Below are positions 1 to 7,101 of a stretch of 64,000 bases of DNA, piece by piece. A model generated the notes under the pieces. The model ran no database searches and was not told where the DNA came from. It saw only the letters and a program-made list of their open reading frames with translations. The stretch covers positions 5,627,001 to 5,691,000 of the forward strand of contig NC_064042.1 in the NCBI RefSeq assembly GCF_932526225.1, written 5' to 3'. Positions within the stretch are counted from its first letter, which is position 1. Each line of letters begins with the position of its first letter. The DNA is from Nematostella vectensis. Taxonomy: Eukaryota; Cnidaria; Anthozoa; Actiniaria; Edwardsiidae. Position numbers and translations under genes: made by a program.

Positions 1-868
1 AGTGATTCATGTGTTCGTGGTCGCTTTTGGCAGCGTCCCATTCGTCGTGTAATTGATCAATGGTGCCATAAGGCTTATACTTGTCGTTAGAAGATGACAA
101 GCCGTGATAATCATAATTATAAACGTTCCCTAACCCATGATTTATCGGTCCGAGGAACCGGAAATCGTCACCAGTTCGGAATTCTGTTCTTAGTTTTTGG
201 TAAGCCGCTTCGCTGTAAAAGTTTTTATTCCAACTAAAGAGCCTATCTTTTGGAAGAGGGCATTGTAGCTCGTTTAATATTCGTCTGATAGTGAAAATGA
301 TGTGAAATCTGTAGAATGACCCCACTTGAGAGTCGTCAATCATGTCACGCGTCACACCACATCCAGCAGTCGCGCAAAACATAGCAAAATTTAAGGCTTG
401 ACTCCAATAACTGAGGTTTGGGGCGTCGAGCCACCTACTAGCCTCCTTTGCTGTTCTGAATACTAGCAAGCTGTCGGTGAATATGTCCCTAAAAACAAAG
501 TGTGTCTTCACCTTTGGTGTTATAAAAACATTAAAAGAGACGTAATTATTTCTCGTAGGGTTTTCGTCCCACGGTAATATCTTGTACTCTGCACGCGCGT
601 CTAGTCTGTATTGTTTTGGGAACCCAAACAGTTGCTGGATCGTTTCCTTGTATGCTTGTGTGTCGTCGGCGACTAGAAAATCCTGGATATTCTCGGGTTT
701 CCAGCTATCACCAGGGAAGTGATATAACGTTTTGACTAGATTCCCATTCTTGTCGAATGGATCGTATTCGTCCCCATTGAAAACGAATTTCACATTGCCG
801 TGCTCGTCGGCAGAGAACCTGAAGCGTGAGTAGTAGGGGTACCTTTTCACAAATTCTGTAAACTTCAT
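1..868 (-). CDS. Polinton accessory protein, unknown function (C-terminus off the window)
   Basis: The frame is open from an ATG at 868 to the window edge, 289 codons without a stop. It starts MKFTEFVKRYPYYSRFRF and is followed by aromatic-rich sequence including ALNFAMFCATAGCGV about two thirds of the way along. No signal peptide or membrane segment is seen. I do not recognise a domain. The composition (even charge, many Tyr/Phe/Trp) suggests a soluble folded protein. The start is supported by a TTTAAA motif at 891-896, 23 nt upstream, as for the other genes of the element. It lies left of the putative penton gene on the same strand, so a virion or virion-assembly role is possible, but this is only inference. 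Confidence 0.8.
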   Translation of the reverse strand, partial: MKFTEFVKRYPYYSRFRFSADEHGNVKFVFNGDEYDPFDKNGNLVKTLYHFPGDSWKPENIQDFLVADDTQAYKETIQQLFGFPKQYRLDARAEYKILPWDENPTRNNYVSFNVFITPKVKTHFVFRDIFTDSLLVFRTAKEASRWLDAPNLSYWSQALNFAMFCATAGCGVTRDMIDDSQVGSFYRFHIIFTIRRILNELQCPLPKDRLFSWNKNFYSEAAYQKLRTEFRTGDDFRFLGPINHGLGNVYNYDYHGLSSSNDKYKPYGTIDQLHDEWDAAKSDHEHMNH

Positions 869-958
869 CTTATATGACATATAAGATGTTTTTAAATCAG
901 TCCTTTACGCATCTCAATTCATAGATCCATCCGACGGGAGTTCTCTCGTACAGAAATT

Positions 959-1564
959 TCACCGAGCGGGTCGACTCACCAGGTCTTTCAAAATCTCTTC
1001 TCTTACTGTTTCCCTCAGCTTGGTAATGTTTACGTTTTTTTCGTCCTCTCTTACCGACTTTTGACGGATCTGGAGCTTTAGAGCCTCAAACTTGTCCAAC
1101 TCGTTCAAGATTAAAGAGAACTCTTCGTCTGATATTTTGTTGTCTTTTAAAGCTTTAGAGACCAGGTCGCGTATGCTATTTACTTTTGCCTTTGCCATCG
1201 CCGCTGTTTGGTCGTGCTTGGAGACTTTTTGCGACAGCCGTTTAGAAACCGCCGCACAGCCTACAGAGGTGAGACCGAAAACACCAGCCAAAGCACCCAA
1301 CGGAACTCCAACGATGATGCCCAAACCTGACAGAGAAGTCCCCAAACCACTAGACCCAAGAATGACGGATAAGAGTCCTAAGACCACACTTAACTTTGAA
1401 AACACGCTCTGCCCTCGTTTATACTTTTTCCTCACGTTCTCGTAATGTTTAACTTCTTGCTCCAAACTTCCCAAAACATCGTGGGTCTTTTGGAGTCTGA
1501 AGTTATCACCCGAGGGGCTGACCCCTCGGGGTACGTTCGGGTAGATTGAGTTGTACTCTTCCAT
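959..1564 (-). CDS. Polinton membrane/coiled-coil protein, 201 aa, unknown function
   Basis: Charged N-terminal part with a probable helix (about residues 30-50), then a long hydrophobic Gly/Leu/Val-rich stretch at about 58-105 that looks like a membrane hairpin, then a charged, helical C-terminal third. This N-helix / hydrophobic hairpin / C-helix layout is common in small Polinton ORFs of cnidarians, in my recollection; its function is unknown, and a virion-associated or membrane-active role is a guess. The start has a TTTAAG motif at 1591-1596, 27 nt upstream. A GC-rich palindrome at 1509-1530 lies in frame near the N-terminus and encodes PRGVSPSG, a peptide that looks inserted relative to the rest. 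Confidence 0.8.
   Translation of the reverse strand: MEEYNSIYPNVPRGVSPSGDNFRLQKTHDVLGSLEQEVKHYENVRKKYKRGQSVFSKLSVVLGLLSVILGSSGLGTSLSGLGIIVGVPLGALAGVFGLTSVGCAAVSKRLSQKVSKHDQTAAMAKAKVNSIRDLVSKALKDNKISDEEFSLILNELDKFEALKLQIRQKSVREDEKNVNITKLRETVREEILKDLVSRPAR
1509..1530. repeat. In-frame GC-rich palindrome (9-bp arms)
   Basis: Perfect arms CCCGAGGGG / CCCCTCGGG around CTGA, inside the 201-aa gene. On the coding strand it reads as PRGVSPSG. It belongs to the palindrome family also seen at 4025-4060, 4191-4216, 5047-5070, 5151-5170 and 12017-12040. Confidence 0.75.
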
Positions 1565-1591
1565 AGCTTTATTATGGGGAGAGTTTATTCT

Positions 1592-2215
1592 TTAAGTGAT
1601 TTCTAAAATTAGACGTATCGGGTAGAGACCGCGCTCTATTGTGTTTCCGTCACCGCCCTTTATACTAAGACGGAGACTACTCACGTAACCGACTGATGTG
1701 GTGCTAACCCGTACCGGATCGCTTGGATTGAGGTATATCTTTCCTTCATCAAGTTCTACACTTGCTAGGATTTGTGAGGGCGCCCCTTGTTGGAGGGAGT
1801 CGGACGCGTTCACAAGATCGCAGTGGATAAAAATAGCCTCGTGACCTATCGTCTTTATCTTGTGGTGAGTGTTTGCTTCCAGCTCCCTGGTCTTGAGTCC
1901 TAACAGGCAGGCGAGCGGCTCATTCAGCACGACGTTCCGATGAACTTCGAGTGACGAGTCTCTAATAGAGACTGACTTTTCACCAAGACGCATACCCCCA
2001 TCTATTTGACGTTTTAGCGTCTCGATCGTATACTGCCCCGCGGGGATCCTAAGGATAATGTTCTCACCGTCGGAGACCGTTCCCTCGCTTGAGAGACTGT
2101 TACAACGATTATGAAACGCACATCCTCGCAGCGCGATAAACCGCGGCTTTTCAATAGGGTGTTCTAAATAGACGGTAAAGTCGCCAACGTTCCCTTCAAT
2201 GTAGAGTAATACCAT
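1592..2215 (-). CDS. Putative minor capsid (penton-like, jelly-roll) protein
   Basis: 207 aa, mostly short beta-type segments with few charged helices. Near the N-terminus it has a proline-bounded strand pattern (VYLEHPIEKPRFIAL), then IPAGQYTIETLKRQI at about residues 58-72 and a C-terminal RGLYPIRLILEIT strand. These features fit the penton or minor-capsid single-jelly-roll proteins that accompany Polinton/adintovirus hexons. The assignment rests on pattern and context, not on an alignment. It starts only 3 nt after the stop of the upstream 340-aa gene, yet it has its own TTTAAA motif at 2237-2242 inside that gene's last codons, so separate transcription is possible. An uncharacterised virion protein is the alternative. 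Confidence 0.6.
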   Translation of the reverse strand: MVLLYIEGNVGDFTVYLEHPIEKPRFIALRGCAFHNRCNSLSSEGTVSDGENIILRIPAGQYTIETLKRQIDGGMRLGEKSVSIRDSSLEVHRNVVLNEPLACLLGLKTRELEANTHHKIKTIGHEAIFIHCDLVNASDSLQQGAPSQILASVELDEGKIYLNPSDPVRVSTTSVGYVSSLRLSIKGGDGNTIERGLYPIRLILEIT

Positions 2216-2218
2216 TTG

Positions 2219-3241
2219 TTATGATTTCCGTCTCCTTTTAAATCGTTCTACGAAATACAGGACGACGGCGACGATGAGAAGCCATGCGTTTTTAGCTAAA
2301 AAGCCTACGACTTCACCCGCCGTTCTAAAGATGAAACTGGCTATCGCACCAACCATTCCTGGGAGTATTTCTCCTAGTTTCTTGCCTATTGTTTTAAGAC
2401 CGTCTCCAACGCCTTTTGCAACACTTGTCAAACCCGTCTTCAGGTTAGAGACGATAACACCGATAACAACACCCACAGCGGTAACGACAGCAGCGACTGT
2501 AAATCCGTATTTCTTAAAAATCGCTTTGACACGATCTTTCAACGACGTTCTCTCTTCAAGATTTTCTCTCTCCAATTGATTCTCTTCCAAAGTCTCATCT
2601 ATGACAGAATTTCTTTCGCTGAGCTCTTCATTTTTACGATCTATAGCTCTTAGTCTTTCTTGGTTAGTTGTTTCACTTCGTTCCTCATTATTTTTTCTCA
2701 TTTGCTCGGTGTTTCTCTCTTCTTCTTCTCTGAGTGTATTACCTGTAGCGTCTAGTTCATCGAGTTGAATCTGAATTTGCTTGTACTTTCCGGATCTGAT
2801 TTTGTCGTCAACACTCTTCCGCACCGTTCCATCCTCATTATACAACCTTTCTGGTCTAGTCCAACCACCTTTTCTCGCAGAATAGAAGGAAATGAATTGT
2901 TTCCCTCTTTCATCCGTCGAAATCTGAACTAAATTTTCATCAAGATCTGGATATTTCGATAACAAAAGGTCTACCCTAAGTGTGTCCGTTGAAGAAGAAC
3001 CTCCAATATTCTGTAATTCCATGTATTCGGGGACAACCCTCCCGGGGTTTCGTGTTTTCCATAAGTCGGTCAACCTCCTAATCACATAGCTCGCACCTCT
3101 ACCAAATCTGTTTGAAATCCTTTCATTCCATGATTCTCTTCCCTCACCATCGTTTGGAATAAGAGAGTCATAATCTTCGTCTACAGTAGTATTCAAATCT
3201 TCTCTACCTTCTTCTGTTGTGGGATCAAAATCTGTATCCAT
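2219..3241 (-). CDS. Polinton coiled-coil protein with C-terminal membrane segments, 340 aa
   Basis: Acidic N-terminus (about residues 1-35), a basic section, then a compact region with a VDLLLSKYPDLDENLVQI stretch. A long Glu/Arg/Asn-rich coiled coil runs from about 155 to 235. The C-terminal 100 residues are hydrophobic: two or three membrane or amphipathic helices (GFTVAAVVTAVGVVIGVIV, then an ILPGMVGAIASFIF segment, then LLIVAVVLYFVERF) and a basic KRRRKS tail. This looks like a tail-anchored or pore-type virion protein, but I recognise no catalytic motif. TTTAAG at 3270-3275 lies 29 nt before the ATG. Its last codons hold the motif used by the next gene. Confidence 0.8.
   Translation of the reverse strand: MDTDFDPTTEEGREDLNTTVDEDYDSLIPNDGEGRESWNERISNRFGRGASYVIRRLTDLWKTRNPGRVVPEYMELQNIGGSSSTDTLRVDLLLSKYPDLDENLVQISTDERGKQFISFYSARKGGWTRPERLYNEDGTVRKSVDDKIRSGKYKQIQIQLDELDATGNTLREEEERNTEQMRKNNEERSETTNQERLRAIDRKNEELSERNSVIDETLEENQLERENLEERTSLKDRVKAIFKKYGFTVAAVVTAVGVVIGVIVSNLKTGLTSVAKGVGDGLKTIGKKLGEILPGMVGAIASFIFRTAGEVVGFLAKNAWLLIVAVVLYFVERFKRRRKS
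2237..2242 (-). promoter_or_regulatory. TTTAAA motif inside the 340-aa gene, for the penton-like gene
   Basis: The motif is made of Phe-Lys codons near the C-terminus of the 340-aa protein and lies 22 nt before the penton-like gene start. It suggests that even the 3-nt-spaced gene pair is not strictly bicistronic. Confidence 0.5.
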
Positions 3242-3285
3242 TTCTTATCTTGTTTGAAGATAAGAAATCTTTAAGTCGTGCCGGC

Positions 3286-3702
3286 TCATATCCACCTACT
3301 CGCTACATAGCCAAGGGCTAACATTCCACCTCCAACATATGCCATCTCTCCCATCTTTTGGTTGCTACTTGGTCTGTAGTAATCTGAGAGCTCAGGCTCT
3401 TTCAAATCAAAATCTGGATGTGTTTGAGCGTATAGTTTGAAGGCCTCATCCGTCTCTTTATCGTTCTCATCCGCACGAACTTTATCGTTGTATTGTTCAG
3501 TCAACCAATCCTGGTATTCCTGTCTTTTTTTCTGCCAATCACCCATTGCTTGTTGATACTTTTCAAGCGCTTTATCGTGTCTTATTTTTTCTTTATCAAC
3601 ATGAGTAGCGTCAGAAGATAAGTATCTCGCTAGGTAACTCCCTCCAACGAATGCCGTCGCATTAAGAATAGCTCCACCAATCATAAATGCTATACTCGCC
3701 AT
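3286..3702 (-). CDS. Small Polinton membrane protein, 138 aa
   Basis: An N-terminal hydrophobic helix (about residues 3-26, MIGGAILNATAFVGGSYLAR) is followed by a highly charged helical middle rich in Lys, Asp, Gln and Tyr, and by a second hydrophobic segment near the C-terminus (GEMAYVGGGMLALGYVA). The likely topology is two membrane passes or a membrane hairpin joined by a coiled coil. No family was recognised. It belongs to a set of three consecutive small membrane proteins between the 340-aa and 180-aa genes, which suggests an internal-membrane or vertex role in a virion; that is inference. TTTAAG at 3725-3730 is 23 nt upstream of the start. Confidence 0.75.
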   Translation of the reverse strand: MASIAFMIGGAILNATAFVGGSYLARYLSSDATHVDKEKIRHDKALEKYQQAMGDWQKKRQEYQDWLTEQYNDKVRADENDKETDEAFKLYAQTHPDFDLKEPELSDYYRPSSNQKMGEMAYVGGGMLALGYVASRWI

Positions 3703-3734
3703 TTATTAATCAATCTATAAGATCTTTAAGTCGC

Positions 3735-3959
3735 CTACAGCGGTTTTGGCAAAATCTTTTGTGTTTCCAGATAATCTTTCAGATACATACTACCGGACAG
3801 GACAGCAACCCATTTAGCGTAGTTTGTAACACTTGACGAAGGGTCGCTGATGAATGACTCTTTCATAACCTTTTTAGCAACATAACCCATACCGGCGGCT
3901 AATCCGATGATGACTGCTGAGTCGGTGATCGTTTTCACAAGTTTGTTTTCAGTTGACAT
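3735..3959 (-). CDS. Very small Polinton membrane protein, 74 aa
   Basis: 74 residues with a hydrophobic N-terminal helix (SAVIIGLAAGMGYVAKKV, about residues 13-30) and a second moderately hydrophobic segment (YAKWVAVLSGSMYLKDYL, about 47-64). The small size, two weak membrane segments and placement between two other membrane genes suggest a minor virion or assembly protein. No catalytic motif is visible and I do not recognise a family. A TTTAAA motif at 3989-3994 lies 30 nt before the ATG, which supports translation from this start rather than chance openness. Confidence 0.7.
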   Translation of the reverse strand: MSTENKLVKTITDSAVIIGLAAGMGYVAKKVMKESFISDPSSSVTNYAKWVAVLSGSMYLKDYLETQKILPKPL

Positions 3960-3994
3960 GATTTTATTTATTACAGATTCAGATAATCTTTAAA

Positions 3995-4429
3995 TCACAA
4001 CATTCCTATTTTTGGCGTCGCGTTCGGGAGGCTAGCCACTCGAGCGGCAGGCCTCTCGAAAGTTTCAGTCTCGTTGGCGTTGATCTTGGGCGTCTTTTTG
4101 TAAAAACGCATATACATATCCAATGCGGTGAGCCCTATTCCAACTAGAGCCAGTACAGTTGTAAACGATAGCTCTGGAATCCAAGCGTCTGAGAGGCTAT
4201 CCCCTCGAGCTCCCTCTTGGTGGGGTGTCTCTGCCCGTGCAGCGTCTTCTGAACTCGCCTCCGCCTCGCGTTTCATCTCCCTAGCGAGCGCTTCTCTACA
4301 CCTCCTATTATATTCGGCAACTCTCTTACCAGAAGCGACTTTTATAGGATCTTTCTCCTTAGCGGCACTCTTCTTCCTGGGGGGAGGGTCCTTTGTGATT
4401 TGCTCAACCTCTTGATTTTCGTCAGACAT
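3995..4429 (-). CDS. Small Polinton membrane protein with basic N-terminus, 144 aa
   Basis: A charged, basic, helical N-terminal half (lysine-rich around residues 15-30, Arg/Glu/Ala-rich to about 75) is followed by one clear membrane segment (about 85-105, ending GIGLTALDMYMRFY) and a short polar tail. Single-pass protein; function unknown. TTTAAA at 4455-4460 is 26 nt upstream. Two degenerate copies of the element's GAGGGGCTAGCCCCTCG-type palindrome lie in frame (about 4025-4060 and 4191-4216) and encode ARVAS and ARGDS peptides. The second falls in the linker between the basic part and the membrane segment, where an added peptide would be tolerated. Confidence 0.75.
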   Translation of the reverse strand: MSDENQEVEQITKDPPPRKKSAAKEKDPIKVASGKRVAEYNRRCREALAREMKREAEASSEDAARAETPHQEGARGDSLSDAWIPELSFTTVLALVGIGLTALDMYMRFYKKTPKINANETETFERPAARVASLPNATPKIGML

Positions 4430-4454
4430 GATTCTTTACTCTGAATAAAGAATC

Positions 4455-4460
4455 TTTAAA
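4455..4460 (-). promoter_or_regulatory. TTTAAA(G) motif, representative of the Polinton gene set
   Basis: On the coding strand the typical context is GATTTAAAGATT. Equivalent motifs (plus-strand coordinates) are at 891, 1591, 2237, 3270, 3725, 3989, 5140, 7097 and 11973, in degenerate form at 5829, and on the plus strand at 7076 for the integrase. Distances to the chosen ATG are 21-30 nt. A TATA-type element so close would put transcription starts at or just before the ATG. This is inference from position only. Confidence 0.6.
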
Positions 4461-4467
4461 TCACATC

Positions 4468-4611
4468 ATGCTCAAGAGCTTGCTCAGTTGTGCTCAAGAG
4501 CTTGCCCAGTTGTGCTCAAGAGCTTGCTTAGACGTGCTCAGGTGTGCTCAAGAGCTTGCTTAGGTGTGCTCAGGTGTGCTCAAGAGTTTGCTCAGTTGTG
4601 CTTGAAACTTC
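4468..4611. repeat. 22-bp-type minisatellite overlapping a gene 3' end
   Basis: About six imperfect tandem copies of a unit like TGCTCAAGAGCTTGCTCAG, some with an extra CAGGTGTG step. The array fills the gap between the 144-aa and 180-aa genes and runs into the last codons and stop (4570-4572) of the latter, so repeat slippage could alter that C-terminus. Confidence 0.85.
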
Positions 4612-5112
4612 TTGAAGTTTGTTGGAAGTCTCCTGTGAAGAAGGTGTTAGTTTAACATGCTTAGCGACTCGGAAGAGACCGCTAGCAAGTGCTACCATCC
4701 TTCCTCCCTTCAATACCAAGAGACCTGCAAAGTTTGACAATTCGCGTTTAACCAACTCGTCGTTCTGTAAGTCTTTGCTAAGCGCTTCGGTGTCATCTAC
4801 AGGAACCACGTAGGAAATGACTTGAGACACCACTTGAAGTGCTGATTCTACTAATCCATCAGTAACTTGCTTGCCTAAGACAGTCTGGTAGCGAACAAAG
4901 TATTTCTCGACGTCTTTCGCCGAGAGCTTCTTGATATCACCAAGACTCATACCGACACCAAGAAATTCCTTCGTAGTCCCAAGAGATGCGAGAATAGCCA
5001 GCGATTCTCGTTTGACTTCAACATCATCTTCGGGAGGCTCGCCCTTCGAGCTAGCCCCTCGGGCTCCCTCAGACTCGGGTTTCTCTTCCATGTAATCCTC
5101 GACGCTTGCCAT
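4570..5112 (-). CDS. Polinton protein of unknown function, 180 aa
   Basis: Starts MASVEDYMEEKPE, then an acidic, low-complexity section to about residue 35, a central region predicted as mostly helical, and a hydrophobic patch (FAGLLVLKGGRMVALASGLF, about residues 127-146). No known domain was recognised. A longer frame could start at 5178, but that extension would overlap the ATPase stop and would read through both a GC-rich palindrome (5151-5170) and the TTTAAA motif at 5140-5145. With the start at 5112 the motif is 28 nt upstream, as in the neighbours. An in-frame palindrome near 5047-5070 encodes ARGASSKG. Position next to the ATPase suggests a packaging or capsid accessory role (inference). 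Confidence 0.75.
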   Translation of the reverse strand: MASVEDYMEEKPESEGARGASSKGEPPEDDVEVKRESLAILASLGTTKEFLGVGMSLGDIKKLSAKDVEKYFVRYQTVLGKQVTDGLVESALQVVSQVISYVVPVDDTEALSKDLQNDELVKRELSNFAGLLVLKGGRMVALASGLFRVAKHVKLTPSSQETSNKLQEVSSTTEQTLEHT

Positions 5113-5139
5113 CTTATTTTGTAAGTAGACCAAGATGTT

Positions 5140-5145
5140 TTTAAA
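5140..5145 (-). promoter_or_regulatory. TTTAAA promoter-like motif that decides the start at 5112
   Basis: The TTTAAA core lies 28 nt before ATG 5112. Because the motif would lie inside the N-terminal extension of the longer frame (start 5178), the shorter protein is favoured. Confidence 0.6.
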
Positions 5146-5150
5146 CCACT

Positions 5151-5170
5151 TCGAGGGGTCAGCCCCTCGA
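5151..5170. repeat. GC-rich palindrome between ATPase and 180-aa genes
   Basis: Eight-base perfect arms TCGAGGGG / CCCCTCGA around TCAG. It lies directly 3' of the ATPase stop and 5' of the next promoter-like motif, so as RNA it could form a 3'-end hairpin. Related copies occur inside four-plus coding sites of this element. Confidence 0.75.
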
Positions 5171-5174
5171 GCTC

Positions 5175-5801
5175 TCACCGCGTGGCAGGAATCTCCAAAT
5201 AACGTTGGAATGGATGTCGTAGGCAGAAACAGAGTCTGGAATACTTTTCAGTTTTCAGCAGTTCTACAAACTTTTTACGAGTCTCGACGTCTAAGTCACC
5301 CCCATAATCTTCAAACAGTGTTTTGGTACCGATTTGAGATGGATTATGGAATGTAACCACACAGGCGACGTTATCACGGAAGGGCTTTGCTATGGATGTT
5401 AATTGTTGCGTCAATACCCACACTGATAATCCTTCGTGTCTCCCTGAGAACGCTAGATCGATAAACTTGTTCGAGCGTTGCTTTAGATCTTTCGATACAG
5501 CACAGTCATCCAAAACGAGTAACGTATTTGTACTAGAAAATAGCACCGCACAATCTGTTAGTAACTCGTTAATCTCATCGGTGTTACTAGCATCCGGCGA
5601 TAATACCAAGAAACGTTTATCTCCGTGAGCAAATCTACGATAGGACTTGTTTTTCGCATAAGTCGGACAAATCAACACAATGTATTCAAACACATGCCGG
5701 AACGGCCCTCGGAGCTGTTCCGTTAGGTACTTTGTCTTCCCACAATTAGTAGGTCCTGTGATAATACAATGAAAAGGAACTTTTTCCCGTAATTCTTCCA
5801 T
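5175..5801 (-). CDS. ATP: FtsK/HerA-type DNA-packaging ATPase
   Basis: A P-loop NTPase that would translocate the element's DNA into a capsid. Numbering from this start (208 aa), the Walker A motif GPTNCGKT is at residues 16-23. The Walker B motif is the hydrophobic stretch LLVLDD in mid-protein, followed by a conserved-type glutamine segment (VLTQQL) expected after Walker B in this family. Length of about 200-220 aa is normal for Polinton/adintovirus/virophage ATPases. A longer frame with seven extra residues starts at 5822. Met8 (5801) is preferred because the degenerate promoter motif (TATTAAAAAGG on the coding strand) lies 28 nt upstream of it and only 7 nt from the first Met. It is immediately downstream of the capsid gene, the usual partnership. 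Confidence 0.92.
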   Translation of the reverse strand: MEELREKVPFHCIITGPTNCGKTKYLTEQLRGPFRHVFEYIVLICPTYAKNKSYRRFAHGDKRFLVLSPDASNTDEINELLTDCAVLFSSTNTLLVLDDCAVSKDLKQRSNKFIDLAFSGRHEGLSVWVLTQQLTSIAKPFRDNVACVVTFHNPSQIGTKTLFEDYGGDLDVETRKKFVELLKTEKYSRLCFCLRHPFQRYLEIPATR

Positions 5802-5829
5802 TCTTTTTGTATTATCACACAAGTCCTTT

Positions 5830-7068
5830 TTAATACATGATTGCTCTCAAATTCGAGTTCATAACCTCCATCAACGCGTCGGCTACTACAAACATGTAGC
5901 AGGTGATGTTTCCCGTTCCTCCAACTTTTCGTTTCATTTCTAGTTTTACTCCGTCCCGCGTGTTGTTCAAGACCAGACCTCCTCCGTGAATGCTGTTATC
6001 TGGATGTGCCCTCAAGTCGACCCACAGAGCAAACTTGTTATTAGCGTAAAAATCCTTTTGCTTAACACCCTCTCTACCGAAACGTTTCTTTACCGACTCC
6101 CAGAGGTCCGGCGGTGTCATCCCCTTGGAGTAGAGACGGTTTGGCATGCCATCCACATTAATGTTGATCGATGTGATACTTGGATTGACAAACTTTTCGG
6201 AATCCCTTGCTCCTCCTGTGTAGCTCTCTGTGAACAGACACAATATCCCTGTCATTGACCTCCTCGGCAGATTAATGTGCTCGTTTATGACACCATCATT
6301 AGGTTTGGAAATGGTGAACGTTTTGTGGAGAATGACGTTCTCGTAAAAGAATCCTCTACCAACCTGATAAGCCGACAACGCCTCACGAGCCAAGTATTCA
6401 CTTGAGATGCAAGCATATTCCAACTCGAGGTTTGTGATTGTGTACGTTGGAGTCTTGACCGTGTCAGCATAAACAACGACGTCGGAAACTGGGGCTAGAG
6501 TAATTTCAAAGATTAGCGGATGAGGTAACGCCTTTGGATAAAAGACCCCATGCTCGCCGAGAATAGGATGGTCGAGTGGAATGCAGTACTTGGTGTTGTG
6601 AACTGCTGCAAGAGCTACTTCCTTAGCATCTGATGTCGCTTTGTCACCTGCATTTGTCCTGAGCTTCCTCATGTTTTCAGAGGAGATACCTTGTTTTATT
6701 CTATCCTCACGATCTTCAGCTTGTAAGTATAAGTCGTGATAGGTTTGGAAGAGATCGTATCTTTGAGTATCCTGTAGTGTTTCTCCACCGAAAAGAATCT
6801 TGAGCCTTGACACTAGGTTCCGGCCAACGTTGTTGACGAGAGTATTATTCGCGTGTCCTGTGACGTTTAAGTCAAATAGTAAGGATACACTACCTGGAAC
6901 AATCACTACATTTTCAGCAAGTTTTGGAATATTTATATAGAGGGTTTCTCCAGGACTTGCCGATGAGGGATTGAATGTAATCCGATTCAGCGACGATTCC
7001 GCTTTCAGGCCGAAGGGTTCCCGTGGGATCCTGTTTGGGTTAATTTTTTCTGATATCGCTTGTGCCAT
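5830..7068 (-). CDS. Major capsid protein (double-jelly-roll hexon-like)
   Basis: 412 aa, beta-rich, with few long helices and no signal peptide. Features consistent with Polinton/adintovirus hexons: an early strand pair (VVIVPGSVSLLFDLNV), LVSRLKILFGGETLQD near residue 85-100, a polar helical insertion, then LDHPILGEHGVFYPKALP near 165-182 and a C-terminal jelly-roll ending MEVMNSNLRAIMY. Family membership is judged from these patterns, from the adjacent packaging ATPase and from the element type, not from an alignment. It is at the short end for hexons of such elements. Its stop codon overlaps the degenerate promoter motif of the ATPase gene. TTTAAA at 7097-7102 is 29 nt upstream, and it shares a 33-bp divergent intergenic region with the integrase. 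Confidence 0.8.
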   Translation of the reverse strand: MAQAISEKINPNRIPREPFGLKAESSLNRITFNPSSASPGETLYINIPKLAENVVIVPGSVSLLFDLNVTGHANNTLVNNVGRNLVSRLKILFGGETLQDTQRYDLFQTYHDLYLQAEDREDRIKQGISSENMRKLRTNAGDKATSDAKEVALAAVHNTKYCIPLDHPILGEHGVFYPKALPHPLIFEITLAPVSDVVVYADTVKTPTYTITNLELEYACISSEYLAREALSAYQVGRGFFYENVILHKTFTISKPNDGVINEHINLPRRSMTGILCLFTESYTGGARDSEKFVNPSITSININVDGMPNRLYSKGMTPPDLWESVKKRFGREGVKQKDFYANNKFALWVDLRAHPDNSIHGGGLVLNNTRDGVKLEMKRKVGGTGNITCYMFVVADALMEVMNSNLRAIMY

Positions 7069-7101
7069 CTTTTATTTTAAGAAAAGAGAGATAATCTTTA
7101 A
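7069..7101. promoter_or_regulatory. Divergent 33-bp promoter region between capsid and integrase genes
   Basis: This short spacer holds promoter-like cores for both directions: TTTAAA (7097-7102) facing the capsid gene and TTTAAG (7076-7081) facing the integrase, 21 nt before its ATG. The capsid-side core overlaps the integrase start codon, so factor or polymerase binding in one direction could block the other. Confidence 0.55.

Noticed and set aside
5113-5178. N-terminal extension of the 180-aa Polinton protein
   Set aside because: It would overlap the ATPase stop and read through a palindrome and the promoter-like motif; the start at 5112 fits the spacing of all neighbours.
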